Positions 51,066 to 60,518 of a DNA stretch of 64,000 nucleotides are shown one piece after another. Origin of the DNA: Mesostigma viride (taxonomy: Eukaryota > Streptophyta > Mesostigmatophyceae > Mesostigmatales > Mesostigmataceae). The translations under genes and the position numbers were made by a program. The stretch's first letter is position 1, and every line of letters starts with the position of its first letter. The notes under the pieces were generated by a model. That model was given only the letters and a program-made list of their open reading frames with translations. It made no database searches and was not told the origin of the DNA. Location of the stretch: positions 2,165,279 to 2,229,278 of the forward strand of contig RPFO01000312.1 in NCBI GenBank assembly GCA_009746045.1, in the 5' to 3' direction.

Positions 51066-54000
51066 ATGTAAGTCCTCACACCCTCACACGTGTCATGATG
51101 AGTCGTGTCCCCTACACCACCCAATATCCAGCTCCACTGCCCAGGCAGGGACACAGGATGGGAGGATGTTGACAGGATGTCAAGTTAACTCTGTTACCTC
51201 TCACTCTCCACCTTCATGCTCAGCTGTCAAGGCTGTAAGCAAGGTTGGCAAAGTGTTGAAGTATTACACAGAAACCTCTGACAGTGAACCCAGGTTCACC
51301 TCCTTGATACCCAAGGTGTCCAGGGTCATGACCCAAGCTCTTAGTAACATCAGTTATGAGGAGCTGGCATTGCAACTGCACTTACTGTATGGTCATGAGA
51401 CATGTGCAGAGGTGGTAGCAGCTGCATTGGGAGGTACGGCACTCAGGAAGGCATGTCAGCTGATCAGAAAACACTGTCAGCACTGCCAAATGTATGCACC
51501 TAAACCACCCAAGTGGCATGTAGCTACACCACCTAAGTGCAAGGGCAGAGTGGTCGGGGATGTGTTCCATATTAAGGGACAGCCCTATCTGGCTTTAAAG
51601 GACGCATGGTCCAGGTACACAGCAATAGAACCTCTCCCTGGTATGGACAAGTCTCAGTTGCACAGAGCTATATTAATAGCACAAGCCAGGTACTACCCAG
51701 TAGAAGCACTGCTGTTAGATCAGCAATTTAGTTGCCTTGCTGGGGCAGAGGGCTGTGAAGCTATAGACCTGGCTGGGCTAGAAGATCATGAGAGACAAGG
51801 TATCATTGAGAGGGCAATTAGGTCTATCAAAACCTTGGTAGCCAAAGAAGGTGAGAACCTGTTAGCTGACAGTGGGTCATACGCTGATAGGGCACTGTGG
51901 GCTACTAAGATATGCCAGATACTCAATAGACGACCACTCCTGCAGACACCCTATGGTATTATCACACCAGATGGGTTACAGGCTGGGATATACCCACCTG
52001 AGGTACTAGCTGTGTACAATGCACAGCGTGCCCACGCTGCCAGCAGATTGGCAGCCAAGGATGCCAAGCATCCACGCCCCTCCTTCAAGGAAGGGGACAC
52101 AGTTCTCTTCTATAAGGAGTCAGGGCTAGGGAAGGTTGGGACATGGTTAGGCCCAGCCACTATCCTTAAGTTTTCCAGCACAGGCAAGACTGTGCATGTG
52201 AAACACAATGACACTGGGCATGTGCACAAGTGCTCACCTCACAGGATTAAATTGTATTACACTCCACTGTCAGACGTGGCAGAGGAGGAAGAGCTGATGG
52301 TCGACAGCTCAGTACAGTTGCCTGGTATATCTGGAGTACCCAGTGAGTGGTTGTTTGGAACACACACTGGTGAGTGTGATAGCCACAACACATGTGCACC
52401 CCAGGTCACCCTCAGTGAGCCTAGCCAGCCACAGCAGGTTAGACCACCTGTCAATGAGGGCACTAACCAAGAAGGTGGTCAGCAAGACAGCACACCTTCA
52501 GCGGTACCAGCTCAACCCATACCTACCGTGTCCAAACATGGGCTAGCAGAAGCGGTCCGCATACTGCAAGCAGCGCATAGAGCCAAAGCTCACACTGCTG
52601 CAGGGTCAGCCAAAGTGAGTAGGGCAGGTCACAGCGACAACAATCCAGCTCTAGTCGCGGTTGACACCCAAGCTCAGGTTAGCATCATCAGTGCATTGGC
52701 TGTACCACACCTAGAGTTAGAGCCTTCCCCTTGGCAACGGGTGGCTGATTTCTCTGGGCAGGCTAGCTTGACTGTTAAAGGTCAGGTTACCTTAAACATT
52801 CTTGGTATCCCCACACCTTTTCAGGTACTGGAAGGATACACAGGAAATGCTTTGTTGGGTGATCCATTTATTTCTTACCCAGGTGTCACCATCTCTTGTG
52901 ATAGGCTTGAGGTACAGGGCCTGGGTGGGGTGTCACTTGATCATTTTCAGGTACCACTCCAGACTTTGGTTGACACACAGCCAGCCACTGTCAAATTTGT
53001 TGCACCAAAGTATGCACCTGGGCACGAGCCACGTGTGGCAGATTTGGTGCACAGTCAGAAACTGCACCCCAAAGCATTTGGATTGGGAAAGTATGATGTT
53101 GCAAAAATGTCTCCCCTCTCCTATGAGCAGATTGTCCAGGACTGTCAAACTCAGGAAGGTTTCACTAAGTGGGTTGAAGCTTTTAGAAAGGCTATGGATG
53201 AATGGGTGGTTCCAGATCCACGTAGTCCCACCCACACACCTCCAGTCACTCCCTTAGAGCGTAAGCCCAACGGGAGCAAGCACCTAAGACTTAAGTTCGT
53301 GTGCAAGCACAAGCAAGCAGCAGATGGCTCTGTCATTTTCCATGCTAGGCCTTGTGTGACTGAGTTTAAGGGATCCACTGATTTGACAGAGGCAGATCTG
53401 TATACACCTGGCATTCAGCAAACTTCTCTTAAAATTTTGCTGTCTGTTTTTCTAGGGCACATCAATCAAGGTGATGATTATGTGTGCAAAGCCACTGACA
53501 TTAAACGTGCATTTCTGAAAGGCTCACCTGAAATAGCTGAGCAAGTTTGGCATGGGAAGGTGTATGTGGTCAACACACCTCAGGTGTGGTCTAAGGATAT
53601 CCCACAACCATTTCTGAAAGCCAACATAGGAGTGGAAGGTCTGCAATCTGCTCCTAGAATTTTCAGAATGTCAGCTCAAGCTGTGTTTGAGAAGCTAGGT
53701 GCTCGGTATGATGACATAGACCCTTGCTTCTTTGTTGTCCCTCACCCTCATGGCATGATCATGTTTGTGTGGCATGGGGATGATCAGCTTATTGCTGGGC
53801 CTAGGCAGGCTGTGGATGATTTTATTGCCAACGTGTCTAAGTCTTTTGAGATTGGCAAGCAGCTAGAGCTGGGCACCATTGCTATTAAGTTCTGTGGCAC
53901 AATGTTGCAGCTTCAGAAGCAAGCAGATCAGTGGGTCTGTGCAATGTACTCTCCATCAGATTACATGCACAGTTGTAAGGAAGTGCTGCAGACTAAAATC

Positions 54001-54711
54001 AAACCTTGTGACTGTCCCACCATTAGGGGCAAGCTGGGGTGGTTGTGTTCTACTTGTGCACCACACTTGGCAGTAGTCAGCAGGGTTGATGATGCAGTTC
54101 TTATGCAGGTAGGCCACAAGGCTATCAACAAGCTCCTGCAGGCTGGTCCACCCCTTATCTTGCATTCCCTGGAACTCTTTAAGCCCATTCACATTCAGGC
54201 TATAATGGACAGTTCCATGGAATCACGGCAGATTACTCAACTGCAGGCTAGGGAGGCTGGCTTATTTTTTGTACAAAATGCTGACCAACCCATGTCACTC
54301 ATCTCATGGTATAGCAGGCTACATAGGCGTAAAGCTGTTAGTAGCAATGCTGCTGAGTGCAGGGCAGTTGTGTCAGCTGTGCTACATGCCAGGTATCTCA
54401 ATCATGTCCTGGTTTGGTTACAGAAGCAAGCAGGCAGTCAGGCTGGGGTGGTGGCTCACTTGCACACCGACAGTCAATCTCTCCTCAGTTTCCTTGACAA
54501 CCCTTATGCTGTGCATACTGATTTGGACTGGGTGATCCTGAAACAGGAGTGCACCTACTGGGAGTCTACCAATCATGTGCCGGACAAGGCCAACGCCGCG
54601 GATGCGTTGACCAAGGTGCCCCAGCTAGCACCTGAGCAGTACCAACTGCTCTATCACATGATGAACCCCTACGGCAAGCAGGCCAGCCTGCCCCCGCCGG
54701 TAGACACCTAG
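50917..54711 (+). CDS. Element B Pol: integrase - protease - RT (HGDD) - RNase H
   Basis: An uninterrupted 1,264-codon frame. Integrase zinc finger His155/His160 and Cys187/Cys190. Integrase catalytic Asp215, Asp268 and Glu298. C-terminal SH3-like region about 385-445. Protease-like domain about 575-665 with VDTQAQVSII (Asp583) and ALLGDP (647-648). RT about 780-1090 with motif A TDIKRAFLKG (Asp861) and catalytic HGDD (953-956; 53773-53784). RNase H about 1090-1230 with Asp1098, Glu1147 and Asp1185, closing in ADALTKVPQ. The first 80 or so residues overlap the gag zinc knuckle in another frame, so translation probably enters by +1 frameshifting and the first Met is not the true start. The enzymes would copy and integrate the element. 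Confidence 0.92.
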   Translation: MCVVGVVDTARTSATNTRSTCAPGGALPQVPGTASRGPRQVHQGAVAAPKCKSSHPHTCHDESCPLHHPISSSTAQAGTQDGRMLTGCQVNSVTSHSPPSCSAVKAVSKVGKVLKYYTETSDSEPRFTSLIPKVSRVMTQALSNISYEELALQLHLLYGHETCAEVVAAALGGTALRKACQLIRKHCQHCQMYAPKPPKWHVATPPKCKGRVVGDVFHIKGQPYLALKDAWSRYTAIEPLPGMDKSQLHRAILIAQARYYPVEALLLDQQFSCLAGAEGCEAIDLAGLEDHERQGIIERAIRSIKTLVAKEGENLLADSGSYADRALWATKICQILNRRPLLQTPYGIITPDGLQAGIYPPEVLAVYNAQRAHAASRLAAKDAKHPRPSFKEGDTVLFYKESGLGKVGTWLGPATILKFSSTGKTVHVKHNDTGHVHKCSPHRIKLYYTPLSDVAEEEELMVDSSVQLPGISGVPSEWLFGTHTGECDSHNTCAPQVTLSEPSQPQQVRPPVNEGTNQEGGQQDSTPSAVPAQPIPTVSKHGLAEAVRILQAAHRAKAHTAAGSAKVSRAGHSDNNPALVAVDTQAQVSIISALAVPHLELEPSPWQRVADFSGQASLTVKGQVTLNILGIPTPFQVLEGYTGNALLGDPFISYPGVTISCDRLEVQGLGGVSLDHFQVPLQTLVDTQPATVKFVAPKYAPGHEPRVADLVHSQKLHPKAFGLGKYDVAKMSPLSYEQIVQDCQTQEGFTKWVEAFRKAMDEWVVPDPRSPTHTPPVTPLERKPNGSKHLRLKFVCKHKQAADGSVIFHARPCVTEFKGSTDLTEADLYTPGIQQTSLKILLSVFLGHINQGDDYVCKATDIKRAFLKGSPEIAEQVWHGKVYVVNTPQVWSKDIPQPFLKANIGVEGLQSAPRIFRMSAQAVFEKLGARYDDIDPCFFVVPHPHGMIMFVWHGDDQLIAGPRQAVDDFIANVSKSFEIGKQLELGTIAIKFCGTMLQLQKQADQWVCAMYSPSDYMHSCKEVLQTKIKPCDCPTIRGKLGWLCSTCAPHLAVVSRVDDAVLMQVGHKAINKLLQAGPPLILHSLELFKPIHIQAIMDSSMESRQITQLQAREAGLFFVQNADQPMSLISWYSRLHRRKAVSSNAAECRAVVSAVLHARYLNHVLVWLQKQAGSQAGVVAHLHTDSQSLLSFLDNPYAVHTDLDWVILKQECTYWESTNHVPDKANAADALTKVPQLAPEQYQLLYHMMNPYGKQASLPPPVDT

Positions 54712-55708
54712 TCCACCCCTCCCCAGGGAGGGTGGCTAGTCTCCCCACCCCTACTATGGGGCAACCCCTGTCAGGGGGTAGGGGTACCCAGACCCAGGCC
54801 CAGGCCACGGGGTGTCTTATCATCAGCACTAGTTCCTGGGGAGGAGCTGAACCTGTATGCCTTGTAAGCCCTGTTTTATGGTGAATAAATGGAGTCTCTT
54901 TGACCTCGTCTCTCTCATGGAATTTCGTTAGCTCGTCTCTTGGGAGGTGAGCTGTCAATCCTTCACAAGTGTGTCATTGTCATGGTGACAGTACTTGTAC
55001 ATGGCATTGTTATGTGGCTGGGTCATGTTCATGGTTACCTTGTACATGTGCATGTGCATGTGCATGTAACGTGTGACAGTCTTAGTCTTGTGACTGTGCC
55101 TGTTGTGTCTTATGCTGCCATCTGGTCCCAGGACCTGTGGTAGGGTGATGGGCAGTCCACCCATTCGCCATGTGCAAATCAAGTGGAGAACCAGTTCCCC
55201 TTGTCAGTTGCCTGTGCTTACCACCATGTGGCACTCACAGGTATCTGGCTGCTCTGGCCCAGGTCAGCAGTGGCAAAACATCAGGTCCTAAGCACCTGGG
55301 GAAGACCTCTGGTTTCACTAGAGTCATCCCATTGGTTTTTGGGAAGTGGATGTTGCATGGGGTTCCATCCACAAGTGGCAATCAAGCCCCCCTTTTTCTA
55401 CCATCTGCAGTGACAGATGCCAGGGAAATGACGACAATTCGCTCCTTCAAAGATGGAAACTGGGCACTCCTTATATGCTGTGACATGTGACTTGCATGAC
55501 GTCCTGTGTGACGAATGGCCGCAGTACCTCATTTATGTTTTCCCCACTATTGAGGGGGAGGAACCCCCGTAGTGCTTGGCAGGGTTAAATCAGCAGTCAG
55601 CATCAGTATAGTCCGTTTCTGGGGCCCTTCTCTAATCCAGTTGTGACTGTATGGGCTCTGGTTGCCTTGCAACGGTTGGTAGGTCAGACTTGGAGCATGT
55701 TCCAATCT
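54712..55708 (+). other. Element B 3' untranslated region
   Basis: About 1 kb without a supported open frame. Includes (CATGTG)n-like sequence near 55040-55065. A long 3' UTR of similar size is also present in C and D. Confidence 0.55.
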
Positions 55709-55726
55709 GAAAGAAAACATAATGGG
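55709..55726 (+). promoter_or_regulatory. Element B polypurine tract
   Basis: GAAAGAAAACATAATGGG lies directly before the 3' LTR start (AGTTAGC). Compare GAAAAGAAAGGATTGG before AGTT in C. Confidence 0.65.
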
Positions 55727-56134
55727 AGTTAGCTGAGATACCTCGAGGCTGACTTGTGGCCGGAGCCACACAGGGGAACATACAGTGTGACCGGAGTTAT
55801 TCTGGCGGAGACAGAATAACGGTGCCGAGCGCCGGTTGTGGCGCGACGCACACACGTGTGCGCAAGTTACGTAGCTAGCAACTAGTCTAGTGGACGTTGT
55901 GCGTAGTAACGTTGCTCCAGGTCTAGAAGCCTCTAGAACCTGGACACGTGGCGGACAAGTGAGCGTAGTCCAGTTGTCCTAGGGATCTCGTGTGAGTGAT
56001 GTGTCCACGACATATAATGTGTGCCCACATATGGAGTGAATAATGACAAGGAACGCCCGATCCCTGGCGTTGCTGCAGCCATCATTCTCACACTGAGTCC
56101 CCAACGTCTCCGACGTACATATATATATCTAACT
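55727..56134 (+). repeat. Element B 3' LTR
   Basis: 408 bp, same length as and apparently identical to the 5' LTR. Followed by the GGCTT target duplication. Confidence 0.93.
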
Positions 56135-56139
56135 GGCTT

Positions 56140-56697
56140 AGGAGGATGGGAAGGATCAGATTACCCATAGGACCACTGTCTTCCACTGCTACATACGAGG
56201 GATAGAAAGAAGGAAGAGGAAAGGTTTTGGATAGGGGTCTAGAAGGGGCCACCGTTTCAGGATGGTGCCCATAGGAGAAGGGAACAGTATATTGCTCACG
56301 AAGGGAGGAGTAGGCAAAATGATCATAATTTCTGTCATCTAGAGGCATGGTGCTGAAATCACTATTAACTTCTAAATCAGCCACACGGGTAGGGACCTGG
56401 GCAGCCTCGTAGGCCGTATCAGGGTAGGACCAAGAAGCAGGAGGATAAAATGGAACTGCACTAGGGCGACCAGAAGGGCCTACAGGGGCGGAGATACGAC
56501 CCATGTTATAAGCAGGGATGGAAGGAACAAGGTGAGGAGGAGGCCTAGAAGCATTGTCAGGGAGTGAGGACCTAGTTGAGGGTTGGCCCAAGGTTGCAGG
56601 AGGGGCAGGGGCCTGGTTCAGGGTAAAGGAGGGGTCATCACTAAATCGGACACGCATACGTTGCTCAAAGGTAGGAGGGGTGACAGAGGGACGACGA

Positions 56698-56750
<53 letters not shown>

Positions 56751-56834
56751 GTTGGCATTATTAGAATTATTAGTGGTAGGGATAGGTGACATCTCTCCAC
56801 CCACTAGATCCATGTTCAGTTTGAGGAAAAGCAA
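56140..56834 (-). CDS. Element A Gag N-terminal part
   Basis: From about MLFLKLNMDLVGGEM. It includes an Asn repeat encoded by (ATT)n (56697-56752), PTFEQRMRVRFSDDPSF and a Pro/Ser-rich stretch, then DDRNYDHFAYSSLREQY. Element B interrupts it after about 230 residues (the frame then enters B's LTR). The gag resumes at 47658. The trinucleotide run makes the Asn tract length likely to vary between copies. Confidence 0.7.
56697..56752. repeat. (TTA)n trinucleotide microsatellite in element A gag
   Basis: About 18 uninterrupted TTA/ATT units encoding poly-Asn on the minus strand, in frame with gag. Confidence 0.9.
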
Positions 56835-56939
56835 TTAAGGTTGCAATAAGGAGGAGGACAACGCCCTAATTTAAAGCAAGGAAAGCAAAAAGGAAAAACT
56901 TTTAATGTCCTAAGAGAGGAAAACAAGAAAAATCAATCC

Positions 56940-57276
56940 TTTTTAATAACAGTAATGGATAGGGAGCCAAACTCTAAGGTGAGAGGAGTATCTACACTAG
57001 AGGAGGATGACACCGTAGGACGAGGGGGAGATGGAGGTGGTGTAACCAAAACAAGGCTATCTACCGAAGGGCGAGCAAGAGGAGCAGGAAAAGAACGTCT
57101 TGGGGGTACAGCACCAGAGGTAGGGGCTGCAGGAAGGGTAGAAGTATAGTGACAGGGGGAGGACGTATTGGCTCACTGGCCCGTTGCTGGGCAGCCCTAA
57201 CCTTAGGGGTATCAGTAGGATTACCTTGTACATTGAAGGCAATGGTAGGGGAAGACCGATCAGGTTTCATAGGCAA
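56940..57276 (-). CDS. Element A possible small ORF upstream of gag
   Basis: A stretch beginning MKPDRSSPTIAFNVQGNPTD changes frame near 57155 and continues as a Pro/Ser-rich open segment to about 56940 (VDSLVLVTPPPSPPRP). It may be a leader ORF or part of gag's N-terminus. No domain is recognised. Confidence 0.3.
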
Positions 57277-57958
57277 TAGTAGTAGGCACTGATATGGGAG
57301 TCGTTAAAAGATGGCGCCCAAATGGTCGTCGATGACCAACGCCGTAGCCGAGGAACTCCTGCTGTGGGGTACAACACCAACCACAAGGGTCTAAACGTAG
57401 GCATATACATCCAAGCGTAAAAGAGAGTGGAAGGCGATGAACAACGTTCTAGCATCGGCGACTAGCCGAATCTATTCCTAGGCACTTTCCTATTCTAGCC
57501 GATTCCTAATGAACGGGTAGGAGGCACTTGAGGTGGAGGAGGTCCTACCTCTCCTCCCCCCCCCACAAAGCATCTATGATGCTCGCCTAGAGCTAACGAG
57601 CATATAAGAAAACGCAGCAGCATGCACGGAAAAGAGGTGTAGTCTAAAGGGACGCTAATCGTCCCACTATCCATCACTATTGAACCGTCAAACCCACTAG
57701 CTAACGTCAAACAGCACCCAGCAAGGAAATGCACACACAGAAGGAAAAGGAGAAGGAACTAGCTACGTGAGGGGTTATCCGCTTTGAGCAGGTCTAACTT
57801 CTAGGCAGGGCGTGTCCCGAATCGGGCAGCACTACCCCCCTAGCTTGACGGCGACCCGCCCATTACCTGTCAAGAGGTTGTCTTCTTCTGTGCCCTGGCC
57901 GCGGAAGGCCTCTGGCGTATAGGTATAGGGTTGCAAGGGAACTTCGTCGCGTCTACCT
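57277..57958 (-). other. Element A 5' leader
   Basis: About 680 bp between the primer-binding site and the first candidate ORF, with no supported gene. Long leaders are common in gypsy elements. Confidence 0.5.
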
Positions 57959-57972
57959 AAACCTCCGCTACC
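57959..57972 (-). promoter_or_regulatory. Element A primer-binding site
   Basis: On the minus strand TGGTAGCGGAGGTT begins one base after the 5' LTR end (GACGTAACA-A). It resembles methionine tRNA-type primer sites (TGGTAGCAGAGC). Confidence 0.75.
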
Positions 57973-57973
57973 A

Positions 57974-58550
57974 TTGTTACGTCCTGGCTCGACTCTATCC
58001 CAAACACCTCGCCTAACCTTATACCTAAACTAGTGATGAGGCACCTACCTAGGAGTGAGGAGCTATATTGGCTATAAGACCTAGGACGCGACGACTCTGC
58101 TTCTCAATGCATTCCATTATAATACGCCATATACCGAATAAAACCAGGGTACTACGAAGGAAACAATACTACACTGCCGTGACCCAAGCCTATATGTGTT
58201 AATTCATTTAACACACGCCGAGTGCCATTCACGAAGGACAACTGCTGCATAAATGATCGCCGACAGGCGTGTATGCTCGGGCCGACATCGACCCTCGCCT
58301 ACAGGACCAACGCACGTCCACAAGATTCACACGCAGGATAAAAGGACCACTACTAAAGTACGCAGCGCGGCGCGACTGCACCGAACCACCATACTGTACA
58401 CTTGCCACGTCACAAGGCCCGGTACCGACCGGCCAAAAGGTCCTAACTACACGTAAGCCTAGGAAAGTCAGCGAACTGCTCCGGAATGGCTGAGGCAACA
58501 AAGGACCTAATTTACGTCCGTAACAACAACCAAAGTTACGCGACGTAACA
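57974..58550 (-). repeat. Element A 5' LTR, uninterrupted
   Basis: 577 bp, TGTTACGTC...GACGTAACA. It provides the empty sites for LINE 1 (near 58390) and LINE 2 (58521-58531). Confidence 0.93.
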
Positions 58551-58879
58551 GATAGGTACTTTGGGAACTGGGGTACGTGACAGATGTCAGTACCCAGTAT
58601 ACGTAGTGTCCTGTCATTGGACGGTACTAGAGTATCCTAGATAGGGACCGTACTGCAGCGTGCATTGATCTGTGATCACACGATGCAGTGGCTAGACTGC
58701 GACCTGTCATCGTGCGGCCTCGGGCCAACGGTCTGCACCCAACGGTCACTGGCGGCGCAGCCAGTGAGGGGAACGTTGATAAAGGGTAAACCTATTTTCT
58801 AATGAACCAAGCAATTCATTGCTCATTGCTCACAGTGCTCTCAAGCAATATACCAAGTCGCTCATTCCATTTACTAACT
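58551..58879 (+). repeat. Element E LTR remnant (3' part)
   Basis: Ends in AACT followed by TGAATTTT, parallel to B (AACT then TGGATTAG). The beginning of the LTR is missing and only one LTR is visible, so the limits are inferred. Confidence 0.5.
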
Positions 58880-58898
58880 TGAATTTTATCTGCTACCA

Positions 58899-60518
58899 AT
58901 GGCTATCAACAACAAGAACGTTGCGAAGAAGTTGGACTTTAACGATGGTGATGATGGGCAGGATAGGCGGCTGCCCAAGGACAACAACAAGAAGCCGGCT
59001 TGGGATGCGGCTATTTCTAAGAAAAAGAAGAAAAACAAGAAGAACAACAATGTCTGCCAGGAGGAGGGGACGGCTGCCGCAAGGCAGACCGACCTACCCC
59101 CCTCCCCTGAGAAGCCGGAGGACGAGACGGTTCCCCCCCGGGGAACCGACTTACCCTCGACTCCGGCGGCTGCGACAGCCGCAACCACGGCTGGAGCAGC
59201 CATGGCTGTGGAGCCCTCGGCGGTCAACCCCCCCGAGGCCCCACAGTTCGGCCCTCAGTTGCCGACCCTTCGGGAGCTCATGCCCCGACAGACGGCGTCT
59301 GTGGCGCCGGACGGGACGATCACTTTTCGTCCCGCCACGTCCAATCTTCATGTCCCCTTCGCCCAGGGACACAATTTTATCGAGCTTCAGCTCGGGCGGC
59401 CTTCCATGCTCCTTCGAAAGAAGAAGGACATGGAGAGCGTAAAGCTCACGCGGGTGCTGCGCAGGCCCGTTGACCCCATCGGAGGACAACCCATGTCCGA
59501 CGATGAGGTCTCGGACACCGCCAGCCTCCCCGACGGGGAGCAAGAGATAACCCTCACCCCAGCGCTCCTGGCGGTGGAGCAGGCCGCGCTGGTGGCCAAC
59601 GAGGAACGTCGCGCGCGGCAGCGCGACCGGGAGGTCCGTCGCGAGACAGCCTTTTGGCTCGCTGCCAAGCGGCAGGAATATGAGGAGGAGGCCGCCCGTC
59701 GCCTGGCTACCCACCAGGCGATGGCGGAGGCGTACCGTGAGGCAACTCAACGGCTACGCGACCTTCTTAAAAATGCTGACTATCAGATGGAATACTCTGA
59801 GGGTCAAGACCTGGCCGCGCTCGCGCGGTCAGCCCATTTCAAGGCCATGAAGTCCATAACCCAATCAAGGGTAACGGCGGCCATATTGGCCCAGCATGGG
59901 GTGGTGACTGAGGAGTCCCCCCCGCTGGCAGCCCCCAAGGGACCCTACCCCCCCCAACCCTGTCAATCCAAGGAGGGCCTTCTGGTCCTGGACCAGGGGA
60001 AGGGAAAGAGGAAGGACTTTAATGTCAGGGATGCTCTGGTGGTGGGAGACCCCCTGCCTGAGATCCTCTCTGATGAGGCAGCCTTTCAGGCTGCCCTAAG
60101 AGAACATGAAATTCGCAAGGAGATGAAAAGGCTCCAAAAGGAAGAGGCAGCGAGGAGGGCAGCGGCAGACACCCCTGCACGCCCCTTCACCGCTGGGGCT
60201 GGCCCTAGCGGGGTCACACGGACCCCCCCGGCCTCACCCCGGGCCCCCAGGGCCCCCTCTCCCCCTCCCCCACCACCCCAGGTTCGCCCTGTGGGCTGGG
60301 GCCCCCTCCCCACCCAAGGGGGGTGCCAGGACCCCAGGAGGCCCTGGGGGGAGGTCCAGAGGTGCCCAGGGCACCCACCAACCCACCTGCTGAGGCCCCC
60401 CCACGTCAAGGGGATATTCAAGAACAGGTGGCCATCCTTCAGGCCCAGCTGGCCTCTCTTCAGGACCAACAATTGTCAGCCAACCAGCTGCAAACAATGG
60501 ATGGCCTCAGGGCCTTGA
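58899..60518 (+). CDS. Element E Gag N-terminal extension
   Basis: From MAINNKNVAKKLDFNDGDDG. A Lys/Asn-rich start (KKKKKNKKNNN) is followed by a Pro-rich part, then TITFRPATSNLHVPFAQGHN. A long charged helix (about 225-300, EERRARQRDREVRRETAFW and RRLATHQAMAEAYREATQRL) is probably coiled coil. After about residue 470 it becomes Pro-rich, and the true reading probably shifts near 60320 (a G-run) into the next frame. Function beyond Gag is unknown. Confidence 0.6.
   Translation: MAINNKNVAKKLDFNDGDDGQDRRLPKDNNKKPAWDAAISKKKKKNKKNNNVCQEEGTAAARQTDLPPSPEKPEDETVPPRGTDLPSTPAAATAATTAGAAMAVEPSAVNPPEAPQFGPQLPTLRELMPRQTASVAPDGTITFRPATSNLHVPFAQGHNFIELQLGRPSMLLRKKKDMESVKLTRVLRRPVDPIGGQPMSDDEVSDTASLPDGEQEITLTPALLAVEQAALVANEERRARQRDREVRRETAFWLAAKRQEYEEEAARRLATHQAMAEAYREATQRLRDLLKNADYQMEYSEGQDLAALARSAHFKAMKSITQSRVTAAILAQHGVVTEESPPLAAPKGPYPPQPCQSKEGLLVLDQGKGKRKDFNVRDALVVGDPLPEILSDEAAFQAALREHEIRKEMKRLQKEEAARRAAADTPARPFTAGAGPSGVTRTPPASPRAPRAPSPPPPPPQVRPVGWGPLPTQGGCQDPRRPWGEVQRCPGHPPTHLLRPPHVKGIFKNRWPSFRPSWPLFRTNNCQPTSCKQWMASGP

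Larger units (their letters stand above)
47664..56134 (+). mobile_element. Element B: novel-type copia-derived LTR retrotransposon, youngest copy
   Basis: Two 408-bp LTRs that appear identical (47664-48071 and 55727-56134) begin AGTTAGCTGAG and end TATCTAACT. The 5-bp duplication is GGCTT (47659-47663 and 56135-56139). It lies in A's gag in opposite orientation to A. The order is LTR, long gag region (several frames), intact Pol of 1,264 codons (integrase, protease, HGDD RT, RNase H), 1-kb 3' UTR, polypurine tract, LTR. Identical LTRs imply recent insertion. Confidence 0.93.
13761..58550 (-). mobile_element. Element A: Ty3/gypsy LTR retrotransposon, heavily nested
   Basis: The two outer LTRs (57974-58550 and 13761-15801) are almost identical once two LINE insertions are removed. 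Between them, on the minus strand, lie a primer-binding site, gag, retropepsin, reverse transcriptase/RNase H, an integrase remnant, an extra ORF and a polypurine tract. Removing C, piggyBac, B and the two LINEs leaves about 8.8 kb, normal for a gypsy element. Continuity is shown by gag sequence resuming on each side of every insertion, with target duplications GAGGG, TTAA and GGCTT. The outer flanks (CTAAT / GATAG) do not match, so no target duplication is visible for A itself. It could be recombinant. Confidence 0.88.

Noticed and set aside
13756-58555. 5-bp target duplication for element A
   Set aside because: The bases next to the outer LTR ends (CTAAT and GATAG) do not match.
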